Source: Clostridia bacterium
GTDB taxonomy: Bacteria > Bacillota > Clostridia > Oscillospirales > Acutalibacteraceae
Assembly (NCBI GenBank): GCA_024404145.1
Contig: JAKSQK010000008.1
Location: forward strand, 1 to 60,650
Length of the DNA stretch: 60,650 nucleotides
Direction of reading: 5' to 3'
Part shown: one piece after another, positions 1 through 7,921 of the stretch
Numbering within the stretch: position 1 is the stretch's first letter
How the letters are laid out: each line of letters opens with the position of its first letter
Made by a program: the position numbers and the translations under genes
The notes under the pieces: generated by a model
What the model was told of the DNA's origin: nothing
The model's database searches: none
Seen by the model: the letters and a program-made list of their open reading frames with translations, nothing else

Positions 1-55
1 AACCTATGACCCTCTGCTTGTAAGGCAGATGCTCTCCCAGCTGAGCTATGCTCCC
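1..55 (-). tRNA. tRNA-Val (anticodon UAC), 3' part outside window
   Basis: Read on the minus strand, the 5' end at 55 starts GGGAGCA, followed by a D-arm (GCTC...GAGC) and an anticodon arm TCTGC-CTTACAA-GCAGA. The loop places TAC at the anticodon, which reads the valine codon GUA. The molecule runs off the left edge of the window in the variable/T-arm region, so the acceptor 3' strand cannot be checked. A good promoter lies just upstream at 99-127, so this is probably the first gene of a tRNA cluster that continues to the left. Confidence 0.9.
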
Positions 56-98
56 ACATTGTAGCCAGATTCACTTTAACTCACCGGCGACAAAAAAT

Positions 99-127
99 AT
101 ATTATCACAGCAAATATAAAAAGTCAA
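99..127 (-). promoter_or_regulatory. promoter of the tRNA-Val gene
   Basis: On the minus strand TTGACT is followed by 17 bases and TAATAT, ending about 44 bases before the tRNA 5' end. It lies downstream of the comFC stop codon, so the tRNA cluster has its own start of transcription. Confidence 0.7.
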
Positions 128-155
128 GCACTTTTTTACAAGTTTTTCAATTTTT

Positions 156-878
156 TTAGGGACTGTTTTGCGACTTTGTTTTTTTCGCACTTACAAGCGC
201 CGTTGCGCAATAAACACGGCGCACTCCCGCAAACAACAATTCTTTTGAACAGGCATTGAGTGTTGCGCCCGTAGTTTTAATATCGTCTATCAAAAGCACA
301 TTTTCATAGTCCAGTTTTCTTTTGCAGTAGTATTTGTTTTGTACATTTTTTAGTCTTTGCTTATATGTACTTTTATGTTGCGAAGATTTAAGCGGTCTGA
401 TACTAACGGCTTTTTTACTTACGGGAATGCCTGTTTTTTCGGAGATTTGCTTTGCTAATAAATATGTATGGTCGAACCCTTTCCTATTAGAACTGCGAAG
501 CGAAGTAGGAACGGGGATTACGGCATCGAATTTAACATCTTTATATTCATTATTTATTTCGTTTATCATATTATCGGTTATATAATCGCTTAAAAACGAT
601 TTGCCGAACAGTTTATATCGGTAAATTATATTTCTCGCCGTTTTCTCGTTGAAAAAAGGCGAAACTATTGAATCAAAATAAAAAATACTGTGTTTGCAGT
701 CGCAGTCGGGTTTTTGAAGACCGCATCTTGTACATCTCTTATTTTGGTCAATTCTGACGATATTTCCCCGACATTCAGCGCAAAGGTTACTTCCGTCATC
801 GGTCAGTTTTGCGCAGGACATACAAACGCTCGGGTAAAAAAAGCCGATAATATCGTTGAAAATATTCTTAAAACTCAT
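156..878 (-). CDS. comFC: ComF family phosphoribosyltransferase-like protein
   Basis: A 240-residue ComF/ComFC (GntX-type) protein. An N-terminal zinc-ribbon is visible as four Cys pairs (CMSC, CAEC, CTRC and the C-D-C of PDCDC). The C-terminal half is a type I phosphoribosyltransferase fold with the PRPP loop VLLIDDIKTTGATL near residue 196. ComFC proteins take part in DNA uptake and single-strand DNA handling during transformation; the exact reaction is not settled. The start codon overlaps the end of recD2 by 11 bases, so the two are translationally coupled. It is the last gene of the unit that begins at cdaA. No terminator hairpin is visible after it. Confidence 0.88.
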   Translation of the reverse strand: MSFKNIFNDIIGFFYPSVCMSCAKLTDDGSNLCAECRGNIVRIDQNKRCTRCGLQKPDCDCKHSIFYFDSIVSPFFNEKTARNIIYRYKLFGKSFLSDYITDNMINEINNEYKDVKFDAVIPVPTSLRSSNRKGFDHTYLLAKQISEKTGIPVSKKAVSIRPLKSSQHKSTYKQRLKNVQNKYYCKRKLDYENVLLIDDIKTTGATLNACSKELLFAGVRRVYCATALVSAKKTKSQNSP

Positions 879-3063
879 TGAGATACTCTTTAAGCAGGGT
901 ATATCTTAATGCTTTTCTGTCATTTTTCAAGCATTCTGAAAATACCTCTTTGCTTCCTACTAATATAAGCATTTTTTTCGCCCTCGTAACAGCGGTATAA
1001 ATAAGATTTCTGTATTTAAGTTTTTGCGGAATATTAAACAAAGGAATTATAACGCAATCGAACTCGCTTCCCTGACTTTTATGAACCGTTACGGCATAAG
1101 CCAAATCGAGTTCGCTCATATTATCGGTATTATATACCGCAACCCTATCGTCAAACCGAACCTTTATAACGCCAAGTCTTAAATTTATTTCCTCAATAAA
1201 TCCTACATCGCCGTTATATACTCCGCTTCCCGATTCTCCTGAGTCTTTTTCCCATAAAATATCGTAGTTATTTTTTATCTGCATAACCTTATCGTTAACC
1301 CTGAAAGCAACTCCCCTGTTAAAGATTTCGGGGGCTTTTTCGGTTGGCGGATTCAAAAGCGACTGCAATATATTATTAAGATTATTAACGCCCGTTTCGT
1401 ACATTCTTGAAGGACAGATAATCTGAATATCTTTAAGCGGATTAAAGCCGTATTTTAACGGAAGTCTTGTTTCGGCAAGTTCCGAAATTAAATTTGCAAC
1501 CTCGAATCCGTCATTTTTCTGAATAAAGAAAAAGTCCTTGCTTTTATTGGAAAAATCTATCGGAGTTTCATTAAGTATCGCATGGGCGGTATTAACTATT
1601 TCGCTTGTTCTCGCCTGTCTGAAAACCTTATTGAGCGTTACAACCGAGAATTTTCCGCTCTCTATTATATCGTTAAGAATATTTCCTGCCGAAACGCTCG
1701 GTAATTGCTTTGCATCGCCTACAAGAACAAGACGGGCAGTAGGTCTCATCGCCTTTAACAGACTTTCGAAAAGAAGGGCATCAACCATAGATGTTTCATC
1801 GACTATAACAACATCGCTTTCGAGCGGATTATTTTCGTTTCTCGCAAAAGTTGCTCTATCGCTTTCGTCCCATTCAACCTCTAAAAGTCTATGTAAGGTT
1901 TTTGATTCTCTTCCGCAAAGTTCGGTCATTCGCTTTGCCGCCCTGCCGGTCGGCGCGGCAAGAGATATATGAAGAGAACGCATTTCGAAAAGGCCTATTA
2001 TGGCATTGAGCGTTGTTGTTTTTCCGGTTCCGGGACCGCCGGTTAAAACAAAAACACCGTTATCGACCGCCGCTTTAACCGCCTGTCGCTGTATCTTTTC
2101 AAATTTAATATTGTTTTTGTTCTCGATATAATCAATTTCGAGGTCATCGGCAACATTCAGTTTTCTGGCATTTTCGTTAAGCGACAGAAGTTTTGCCGCA
2201 ATATGCTCCTCGGCATAAAGATAGTCGGGTATCGCAACAAACTCGGTATTGCCAACTCTTTTGGATATAATCTTCAAATTTTCTTCAAGTTTATCCAAAA
2301 CCGACTCAATGCGATAATAGTCGCTTTCAAGCATATTTACCGCAACGGGAATCAGTTTTTCTTTCGGCAAACAGGTATGGCCGTTGCCGAGATTTTTTCG
2401 AAGAACATAAAGCACTCCCGCAAAGAGACGGGCTTCGCTATCTCGGGAAATGCCGAAATCGGCGGCAACCCTCTCTGCCTTTTCAAAAGGAAAATCCATA
2501 TCCTCTTCGCAGAGAATATAGGGGTTTGATTTAACGGTATTAAGAGCATCTGTTCCGAGTTTTCTGAAAACTTTAACGCAAAATTCGGGGCTCACCTCAT
2601 AAGGCGAAAGCAAAAGCATAATATCCCTGACACCGTATTGTTTATTATACTCTTCGGAAATAGACTGCGCCTTATCAAGACTTATTCCCTTTATCAGCGC
2701 CAACTGTTCGGGATTATCGGCAATAATATTAAGAGAATCGGCGCCGAAACGCTCAACTATTCTTCCTGCCGTTGCAGGGCCGACCCCTCTTATTATTCCG
2801 CTGGAAAGATACCTTAGTATCGCCCCTACGGTTTTGGGTGCCTTGCGCTCAAAAGAGGTTGCGGAAAACTGCTCACCGTAGGTTGGATGAATAATAAACC
2901 TGCCGAAAAACTCGGCGGTTTCACCCTCGCTTAAAAAAGGCAAAATGCCGACAACGGTTACACGGGAGTTTCCGCATCTCACAGATGCTACCGTATAACC
3001 GTTCTGCTCATTCGTAAATGTAATTTTTTCGACAATGCCTTCTAACTTTTCCTCTGTTTCCAT
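868..3063 (-). CDS. recD2: RecD-like 5'-3' DNA helicase RecD2
   Basis: A 731-residue SF1B helicase of the RecD2/YrrC type, which acts in DNA repair and replication-fork maintenance without RecBC. An N-terminal OB-like region (about 1-70) and helix-hairpin-helix repeats (about 80-190) precede the helicase core. Walker A is GGPGTGKTT at 342-350, Walker B is VVIVDETSMVD near 417, and the late helicase motif VHKSQGSEFD lies near 655. The length is normal for the family. The start is preceded by GCGGGAG four bases before ATG. It is followed by comFC with an 11-base overlap, a common Clostridia arrangement. Confidence 0.95.
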   Translation of the reverse strand: METEEKLEGIVEKITFTNEQNGYTVASVRCGNSRVTVVGILPFLSEGETAEFFGRFIIHPTYGEQFSATSFERKAPKTVGAILRYLSSGIIRGVGPATAGRIVERFGADSLNIIADNPEQLALIKGISLDKAQSISEEYNKQYGVRDIMLLLSPYEVSPEFCVKVFRKLGTDALNTVKSNPYILCEEDMDFPFEKAERVAADFGISRDSEARLFAGVLYVLRKNLGNGHTCLPKEKLIPVAVNMLESDYYRIESVLDKLEENLKIISKRVGNTEFVAIPDYLYAEEHIAAKLLSLNENARKLNVADDLEIDYIENKNNIKFEKIQRQAVKAAVDNGVFVLTGGPGTGKTTTLNAIIGLFEMRSLHISLAAPTGRAAKRMTELCGRESKTLHRLLEVEWDESDRATFARNENNPLESDVVIVDETSMVDALLFESLLKAMRPTARLVLVGDAKQLPSVSAGNILNDIIESGKFSVVTLNKVFRQARTSEIVNTAHAILNETPIDFSNKSKDFFFIQKNDGFEVANLISELAETRLPLKYGFNPLKDIQIICPSRMYETGVNNLNNILQSLLNPPTEKAPEIFNRGVAFRVNDKVMQIKNNYDILWEKDSGESGSGVYNGDVGFIEEINLRLGVIKVRFDDRVAVYNTDNMSELDLAYAVTVHKSQGSEFDCVIIPLFNIPQKLKYRNLIYTAVTRAKKMLILVGSKEVFSECLKNDRKALRYTLLKEYLNEF

Positions 3064-3074
3064 TTTTCTCCCGC

Positions 3075-3407
3075 TTAAAATACCGATTTTATTACATTTT
3101 TAACACTCTCGGTAGGTACGATTATTATATCCGTTTCCCTCGCCAAATCATTGCATAAATCCAATGTTTCCTGCGATAAATCATCAAAAACCGCTATAAC
3201 CCTCTTGGCATAAGAACTGCCGAACCAGTTATGCTCAAACAAAACAGCTTGTAACTGCTCCGTTGCCGTTTTTTCGCAGAGTTTTATTACAACGGCGGTT
3301 TTGTCAAGTTGCGACGAAATTAAAGAATAAGCCAAACTATGTATAAATTCCGTCAGTCCGATGATAGCGAAAACAAAGAGAATTATCAAGAGTATTGTCA
3401 AAGTCAT
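3075..3407 (-). CDS. small membrane-anchored protein of unknown function
   Basis: The protein has 110 residues, with one N-terminal hydrophobic helix (about residues 1-25) and a soluble domain that contains an alternating hydrophobic pattern (RVIAVFDDLSQETLDLC). I do not recognise the family. I start it at the ATG at 3407 because GGGGTGG (3413-3419) sits at the right distance; an upstream GTG lies inside that RBS. It lies between cdaR and recD2 in the same orientation and is probably co-transcribed with them. Confidence 0.65.
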   Translation of the reverse strand: MTLTILLIILFVFAIIGLTEFIHSLAYSLISSQLDKTAVVIKLCEKTATEQLQAVLFEHNWFGSSYAKRVIAVFDDLSQETLDLCNDLARETDIIIVPTESVKNVIKSVF

Positions 3408-3458
3408 AAATACCACCCCGTTACATTATATGTTTTAGGGTGGTATATGTTTATAATG

Positions 3459-4784
3459 TTACTTTTTTGAAATTACAACCGATGCCGAATACTTGCCAAT
3501 CTGCCAAATATTATCATAACTGTCCGATTTGATTGTTGCATCGCAGTTATGCTCACCTGCCGTCTTTTTGCTTAAATCAATCTCGGCATACAGGTCTTTG
3601 GCAGTTAGTTTATTGATAATATCTTTCGGTCCGCAAATCTTAACATTTTTTATAAGTGTTGACTTTGCCGAAAGATTTTCACTAAGGCCCTTATATTTAA
3701 GGCGGTTTATATTGAATGTTTTTTCCGAGAAGTTATTAAGATTTAACCTGACGGTGAAATCATCAATATTATCGAAAAGTTTTACCCCTTCGGGGAGGGC
3801 CGCTTTAACATTAAATTCGCCGCTTGAAGAAGCCGAAATTTTACGGAAATCAATAGCCGTTAATTCTATATTCTCCATTTTATCTATAACTTCCGGCGTT
3901 CCTATAACGGTTGCCGTTCTATGATTAAGCGATACCGAAAGTTTGCTCTTGGTAAGGCCGGTCGGCATATTATCGAACATAACATCAACATTAAGGGTTG
4001 CCTTTTTCGAAATCGGCTGGGTTATTTTTACGGTGGTAAAGCTCAAAGTTAAACTGCGGTTATCCACTTTATTGTTTGCGCCGTCATAAACATTGCCGTC
4101 GGCATCGTAACGATAAAGGATTTGTTCGTTTTGGTCGTATAAAACGATATCCGAATCATAGGTTTTGCTCGAAGATAAAACAACATTTCTCGCAAGTTCC
4201 GTAAGCGAACCTACCGAAGAAATTTTGTTTATCATACTCCTCGGGCCTTTAACCGTTATAGTCTTTTGCTCTTTATCGGAAATTATCGGCGCCTCGGCGA
4301 TAAGACCGTCTGCTGCGCTTATTCCGACAATTTTCGGCGTTACGGCATAACTTTTTGTATCTATATAATCGAATGAAACATCAATTTTAGACGGCTCTAT
4401 TGAAACAATGCTGTAACCGGATATATCCTTTGTTCTCGTTGCGCTGACATCGAGCGCATAGGTTCCCGGTTTATTTACCTCGGCAACCGAAGCGGAAAGT
4501 GAAAAATCAGTTGCCTTAACGGTGCTGACAAGATAGTTGGGGCCTTTGATTTTTACCGAAAATTTATAAGAAGAGATATCCGAAATAATGCCAAGCCCCA
4601 AACTCTCGGCAGAAGTATTATCAACCGAAACCGAAACGGGAACATCATTAAAAATCTGTTCTCTGACGGGATTTCTGACTATCATCGCAACAAACCAGAT
4701 AACAACGGAGATGATTACCGAAACGGTTATTAAAAATTTTCTGTTATAGATTAGTTTTTTCAGGTCAATTATCGGTTTTTTCAT
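3459..4784 (-). CDS. cdaR: YbbR-domain protein, regulator of diadenylate cyclase (CdaR)
   Basis: The protein has 441 residues. One N-terminal transmembrane helix (about 14-36, KFLITVSVIISVVIWFVAMI) is followed by four tandem YbbR-type beta domains that would lie outside the membrane. CdaR proteins bind the membrane diadenylate cyclase CdaA and modulate c-di-AMP production. I place the start at ATG 4784, with GAGG nine bases upstream; a longer frame reaching 4838 has no RBS. The start lies 20 bases inside cdaA, which makes coupled translation likely. GlmM, often third in this operon, is not here. Confidence 0.9.
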   Translation of the reverse strand: MKKPIIDLKKLIYNRKFLITVSVIISVVIWFVAMIVRNPVREQIFNDVPVSVSVDNTSAESLGLGIISDISSYKFSVKIKGPNYLVSTVKATDFSLSASVAEVNKPGTYALDVSATRTKDISGYSIVSIEPSKIDVSFDYIDTKSYAVTPKIVGISAADGLIAEAPIISDKEQKTITVKGPRSMINKISSVGSLTELARNVVLSSSKTYDSDIVLYDQNEQILYRYDADGNVYDGANNKVDNRSLTLSFTTVKITQPISKKATLNVDVMFDNMPTGLTKSKLSVSLNHRTATVIGTPEVIDKMENIELTAIDFRKISASSSGEFNVKAALPEGVKLFDNIDDFTVRLNLNNFSEKTFNINRLKYKGLSENLSAKSTLIKNVKICGPKDIINKLTAKDLYAEIDLSKKTAGEHNCDATIKSDSYDNIWQIGKYSASVVISKK

Positions 4785-5703
4785 CTTCTTTATCCTCGCT
4801 TTCCGATTTTTTGTTTTCCTGTTTTCCAAAGGGCACAAAATTCTTCAAAGCGGCTATGATTTTACGGTCATTTTCTTCAAGTTCCGGCTCAATAAGATCC
4901 TTTAACAACTCTTCGGTTGCCGAAACCCCGTTATAATTTCTCTTTATTTCGCCGTTTTTAACAATTGAAATATTGCCCGTTTCTTCGGAAACTACCAAGA
5001 CTATCGCATCGGAATTTTCGGTCATTCCTATTGCGGCACGGTGCCTTGTTCCGAGGTCGGAAGAAAAAATGTTGCTCTGCGTCAGCGGAAGAATACAACC
5101 GGCGGCATAAACCTTACCGTCCCTTATTATTACAGCTCCGTCATGAAGCGGTGCCTTATCATAAAAAATATTCGTTAAAAGCGAAGAAGAAGTTTCGGCA
5201 TTTATAATCGTTCCGGTATTTATTATCTCTCCGAGTTGAGTTTTGCGCTCGAAAACAATAAGAGCGCCGGTTTTGCTCTCCTGCATTATCCTTGCGGCTT
5301 TTCCTACATTATTAATGCAGTCATACATCTCCATATTTTTATCGCCCAGAGTTTTTGTAACCCCGAACTTAGTTTGACCGACTCTTTCAAGAATTCTTCT
5401 GATTTCGGGCTGGAATATAATTGCAAAAACAACAATGGCAGAATTAAATACAACCGATAAAAGCCACTGCAAAACCGCAAGTTTCCACCAAGTTGCCAAT
5501 GCATAAACAACAAGCAAAACTATTATACCTTTAACGAGTTGACCTGCCCTTGTTTCTCTCAAAAATACGAAAGTTCTGTAAAGAAGGAAAGCGACAACCG
5601 CTATATCGATAATATCAAAAACACGGATATTTGAAACCGCATAACAAACCTGATTCCAAAAAGAATACAAATTGTTGTAAATGATATTAAACAATGCCGT
5701 CAA
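4765..5703 (-). CDS. cdaA: diadenylate cyclase CdaA (c-di-AMP synthase)
   Basis: The protein makes c-di-AMP from two ATP at the membrane, a messenger controlling potassium and osmolyte balance. Three hydrophobic helices (about residues 30-100) precede the DAC domain. The catalytic signature DGA (about 188-190) and GTRHRAA (about 218-224) are intact. The charged C-terminal tail is longer than usual (KKSESEDKEDEKTDN). The start is most likely TTG at 5703, since AGGGTG sits six bases before it; a GTG at 5712 overlaps that RBS. It is the first gene of the cdaA-cdaR-recD2-comFC unit and has a promoter at 5753-5781. Confidence 0.95.
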   Translation of the reverse strand: MTALFNIIYNNLYSFWNQVCYAVSNIRVFDIIDIAVVAFLLYRTFVFLRETRAGQLVKGIIVLLVVYALATWWKLAVLQWLLSVVFNSAIVVFAIIFQPEIRRILERVGQTKFGVTKTLGDKNMEMYDCINNVGKAARIMQESKTGALIVFERKTQLGEIINTGTIINAETSSSLLTNIFYDKAPLHDGAVIIRDGKVYAAGCILPLTQSNIFSSDLGTRHRAAIGMTENSDAIVLVVSEETGNISIVKNGEIKRNYNGVSATEELLKDLIEPELEENDRKIIAALKNFVPFGKQENKKSESEDKEDEKTDN

Positions 5704-5752
5704 ATCTATCACCCTAACTGTATATACCTACTAAATATTATTGTCCATATAT

Positions 5753-5781
5753 ATAATACCATAAAAGAAAGACGGCTTCAA
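5753..5781 (-). promoter_or_regulatory. promoter of the cdaA operon
   Basis: TTGAAG, 17 bases and TATTAT on the minus strand, ending about 50 bases before the cdaA start. There is no hairpin in the leader. Confidence 0.6.
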
Positions 5782-5798
5782 TATTTTTTTATCCTTTT

Positions 5799-6920
5799 TT
5801 ATCCTTTTTTCAAAATTGAAACAAGATAATCAATTTCAGATACCGTATTAACAAACGAAGGCGATACCCTTACCGTTCCCGTATCGGTTGTTTTTAATTT
5901 GTTATGAGCAAGTTTTGAGCAATGAAAACCGCCCCTTACCGCTATGCCGTTTTTATCCAAAAAATCCGCCGTTTCTTCGGAATGTTTGCCCGAAATATTA
6001 AAGGACAAAACGGGCGCAAACTCATAAATCTCAGGAAAGGGCGTATAAAGGATAATATTTTTTATCTCGGAGAGTTTTCGGTATAGCCGTTTTATAAGAA
6101 ACATCTCTTTTTCATATATTTTTTCAATTCCTCTGTTTTTTACATAATCAATACCTGCCCCAAGCCCCATTATATCGGGAACCGATATCGTTCCGCTTTC
6201 AAATCCCTCAGGCAATATCGGTAGTTGGAAAACTTCCAATGAGTCTATGCCGTTGCCGCCCTCGATAACTGTCCGCCCTATCGGTTTTCGGGCAATAAGA
6301 ACACCTGTACCCATCGGTGCCAAAAGTCCTTTATGCCCTGCAACGCAAAGATAATCAATATTCATTTTTTCCATATCTATCGGTATTACTCCACCTGCCT
6401 GTGCTGCATCAACGGCAAAAAGTATTCCTTTTTCTTTACAGAGTTTGCCGATTTTTTCAAGCGGGAGTATCTTTCCAGTAACATTTGAAGCCGCTGTGCA
6501 AAAAATCATTTTTGTATTAGGTTTTATTAACTTTTCAAAATTTTCAACCGTTATTGCATCATCAGAAAAACATACTTCCGCAATATCCAAATTGTCAACC
6601 GTTTTTGCTATCGGCCTTAAAACGGCATTATGCTCTAAATCGGATATAATAACATGGTCTTCAAAATTCAAAACACCCTTGACAACAAAGTTTGCCGCCA
6701 ATGTACAATTAGCGCAAAAAACTACATTTTGCGCTCCGCCTCCACCGAAAAAATCGCTTACCTTTTCTCTTACTTTATATACAGCGAACGATGTCATAAG
6801 CGCCGCTTTATGCCCCGCTCTTCCGGGATTTGCAGAAAGATTTTTAAGAGCATTGTCAACCGCTTTTATAACGCTTATCGGCTTTACCCCGCTTGTTGCG
6901 GCGTTATCAAAATATATCAT
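5799..6920 (-). CDS. cysteine desulfurase-like PLP enzyme (SufS/Csd-like, TIGR01977 type)
   Basis: A 373-residue class V aminotransferase-fold protein. DNAATS near the N-terminus, DAAQAGG at 171-177, and the PLP lysine K197 in AGHKG are present. The catalytic cysteine is C334 in RGGFHC, so it should release sulfur (or selenium from selenocysteine) as a persulfide. The overall pattern matches the Enterococcus EF2568-type branch linked by comparative genomics to selenium-dependent molybdenum enzymes. The DUF3343 (Se/S carrier-like) gene just upstream supports this, although no SelD or YedF gene is in the window. RBS AAGGTGAT precedes ATG 6920. An unusual structured leader lies at 6940-7031. Confidence 0.88.
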   Translation of the reverse strand: MIYFDNAATSGVKPISVIKAVDNALKNLSANPGRAGHKAALMTSFAVYKVREKVSDFFGGGGAQNVVFCANCTLAANFVVKGVLNFEDHVIISDLEHNAVLRPIAKTVDNLDIAEVCFSDDAITVENFEKLIKPNTKMIFCTAASNVTGKILPLEKIGKLCKEKGILFAVDAAQAGGVIPIDMEKMNIDYLCVAGHKGLLAPMGTGVLIARKPIGRTVIEGGNGIDSLEVFQLPILPEGFESGTISVPDIMGLGAGIDYVKNRGIEKIYEKEMFLIKRLYRKLSEIKNIILYTPFPEIYEFAPVLSFNISGKHSEETADFLDKNGIAVRGGFHCSKLAHNKLKTTDTGTVRVSPSFVNTVSEIDYLVSILKKG

Positions 6921-6939
6921 TTAATCACCTTTTCTTTCC

Positions 6940-7031
6940 AAGACGCAAAACACGGTAAATAATCACATAAAACAGCGGTTTTTATTGATTATGTTTCGGT
7001 TGCCGTATAAACGGCGGAAACCAAGCGTCTT
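6940..7031 (-). promoter_or_regulatory. structured 5' leader of the cysteine desulfurase-like gene (candidate cis-RNA)
   Basis: A three-way-junction fold can be drawn by eye. The arms AAGACGC (6940-6946) and GCGTCTT (7025-7031) close it. Inside are a long hairpin ATAATCA (6959-6965)/TGATTAT (6986-6992), extended by a second A/T helix, and a hairpin GTTTC...GAAAC containing GCCGT-ATAA-ACGGC. The start codon follows about 20 bases later. The blocks CGCC, AACCGAAACA, CTGTTT, TTTTGCGTC and GAAAGAAAAGGTGATT recur in the same order in the leader of the M24 peptidase gene (23143-23230). It matches no riboswitch class that I recognise. Confidence 0.45.
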
Positions 7032-7075
7032 TATAATTTGTCAGCGTAAATTTCTTATGCTGTCCCTCAAAAACG

Positions 7076-7105
7076 AAAAAAGCTGTCCTCCGAAAAGAGA
7101 ACAGC
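7076..7105 (-). terminator. terminator of the DUF3343 gene
   Basis: On the minus strand a 9-bp stem GCTGTTCTC/GAGGACAGC with a six-base loop is followed by TTTTTT, beginning six bases after the DUF3343 stop codon. Confidence 0.85.
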
Positions 7106-7110
7106 AAGTT

Positions 7111-7317
7111 TTATATGGTTTTTATTATTTTAACATTCGAATTAAGCAATATCTCTTTTGCTCTAATAACATCTCCGTCAAATTTAACGGCATATCCGCA
7201 TCCGTTTTTATATTCGGATGTTTTTCTTTCAATATGCGCTTTATATCCGTTGCCGTTCAAGATGTCCTTCGCCTTCAAAGCATAAGTAATACTGCCGATT
7301 ACAATCTTGTGTTCCAA
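7111..7317 (-). CDS. DUF3343 family putative Se/S carrier protein
   Basis: A 68-residue protein with the DUF3343 layout: a beta strand, a helix (SITYALKAKDILN), a short linker and the cysteine-containing turn NGCGYAVKF, then a C-terminal helix. The family is described as putative selenium/sulfur carriers and often sits beside TIGR01977 cysteine desulfurases, as here. Start choice: TTG 7317, eight bases after AAGGGAG. An open frame continues to an ATG at 7374 but with no RBS and an implausible W/C-rich leader. The gene has its own terminator, so it and the downstream desulfurase-like gene may be separately transcribed or joined by read-through. Confidence 0.8.
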   Translation of the reverse strand: MEHKIVIGSITYALKAKDILNGNGYKAHIERKTSEYKNGCGYAVKFDGDVIRAKEILLNSNVKIIKTI

Positions 7318-7419
7318 CTGCTTCAACTCCCTTTGGAGGCATGGCCATACCCAATAACATACTATGAAACACATTATTTTTTTGACAAGATATATTTAAT
7401 AATTCTTTCAAATTAACGG

Positions 7420-7448
7420 TTGACAAAATAAAAAAGTTGTAGTATAAT
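7420..7448 (+). promoter_or_regulatory. consensus promoter of the ACT-hom-lysC operon
   Basis: TTGACA, 17 bases, TATAAT: a perfect sigma-A consensus, with the first RBS (GGAGG) about 20 bases downstream. The leader is too short for a riboswitch or attenuator. Confidence 0.9.
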
Positions 7449-7480
7449 TGTGTACATCGTTTTCCGTAGGAGGACACTTT

Positions 7481-7909
7481 ATGAAAAAAAACAGTATGCT
7501 CATCGTAAATTCCAAGATACTTCCTTCGGTTTTTCAAAAGGTTGTCGAGGTTAAAGAACTTCTTGCCGACGGGAAGGCAAAAAATGTTTCAGAAGCTGTT
7601 AAAAGCGTCGGCGTTTCGAGAAGCGCATTTTACAAGTATAAGGACTATGTTTTTCGTCTTAATAACGCTAATAACCAAACGATAAAAATCGAAGCAACCC
7701 TTTCTGATAAAGCCGGAGTTTTCTCTTCTATGACTAAAATTCTTTCGGATAACGGAGCAAACATCATAACTATAAATCAAGGCGCTCCGAACAACGGTTT
7801 TGCTCCCGTTTCGCTTACGGTTTGTACCGACAATATAGTTATAAGTACAGAAGAATTATTAGCCGAACTCAAAAATGCCAACGGAATAAAGACGGTTAAA
7901 TTTATTTAG
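7481..7909 (+). CDS. ACT domain-containing protein (PheB/UPF0735-like)
   Basis: The protein has 142 residues. A helical N-terminal part resembling a helix-turn-helix (EAVKSVGVSRSAFYKYKDYV, about 35-55) is followed by one ACT domain (about 65-140, beginning IKIEATLSDKAGVFSSM). ACT domains bind amino acids, so this is probably a small amino-acid-responsive regulator. Homologues are commonly found directly upstream of hom in Clostridia, and here hom starts 12 bases downstream. The ATG at 7481 follows TAGGAGG. It is the first gene of the aspartate-family operon. Confidence 0.85.
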   Translation: MKKNSMLIVNSKILPSVFQKVVEVKELLADGKAKNVSEAVKSVGVSRSAFYKYKDYVFRLNNANNQTIKIEATLSDKAGVFSSMTKILSDNGANIITINQGAPNNGFAPVSLTVCTDNIVISTEELLAELKNANGIKTVKFI

Positions 7910-7921
7910 AAAGGAAAAGCC

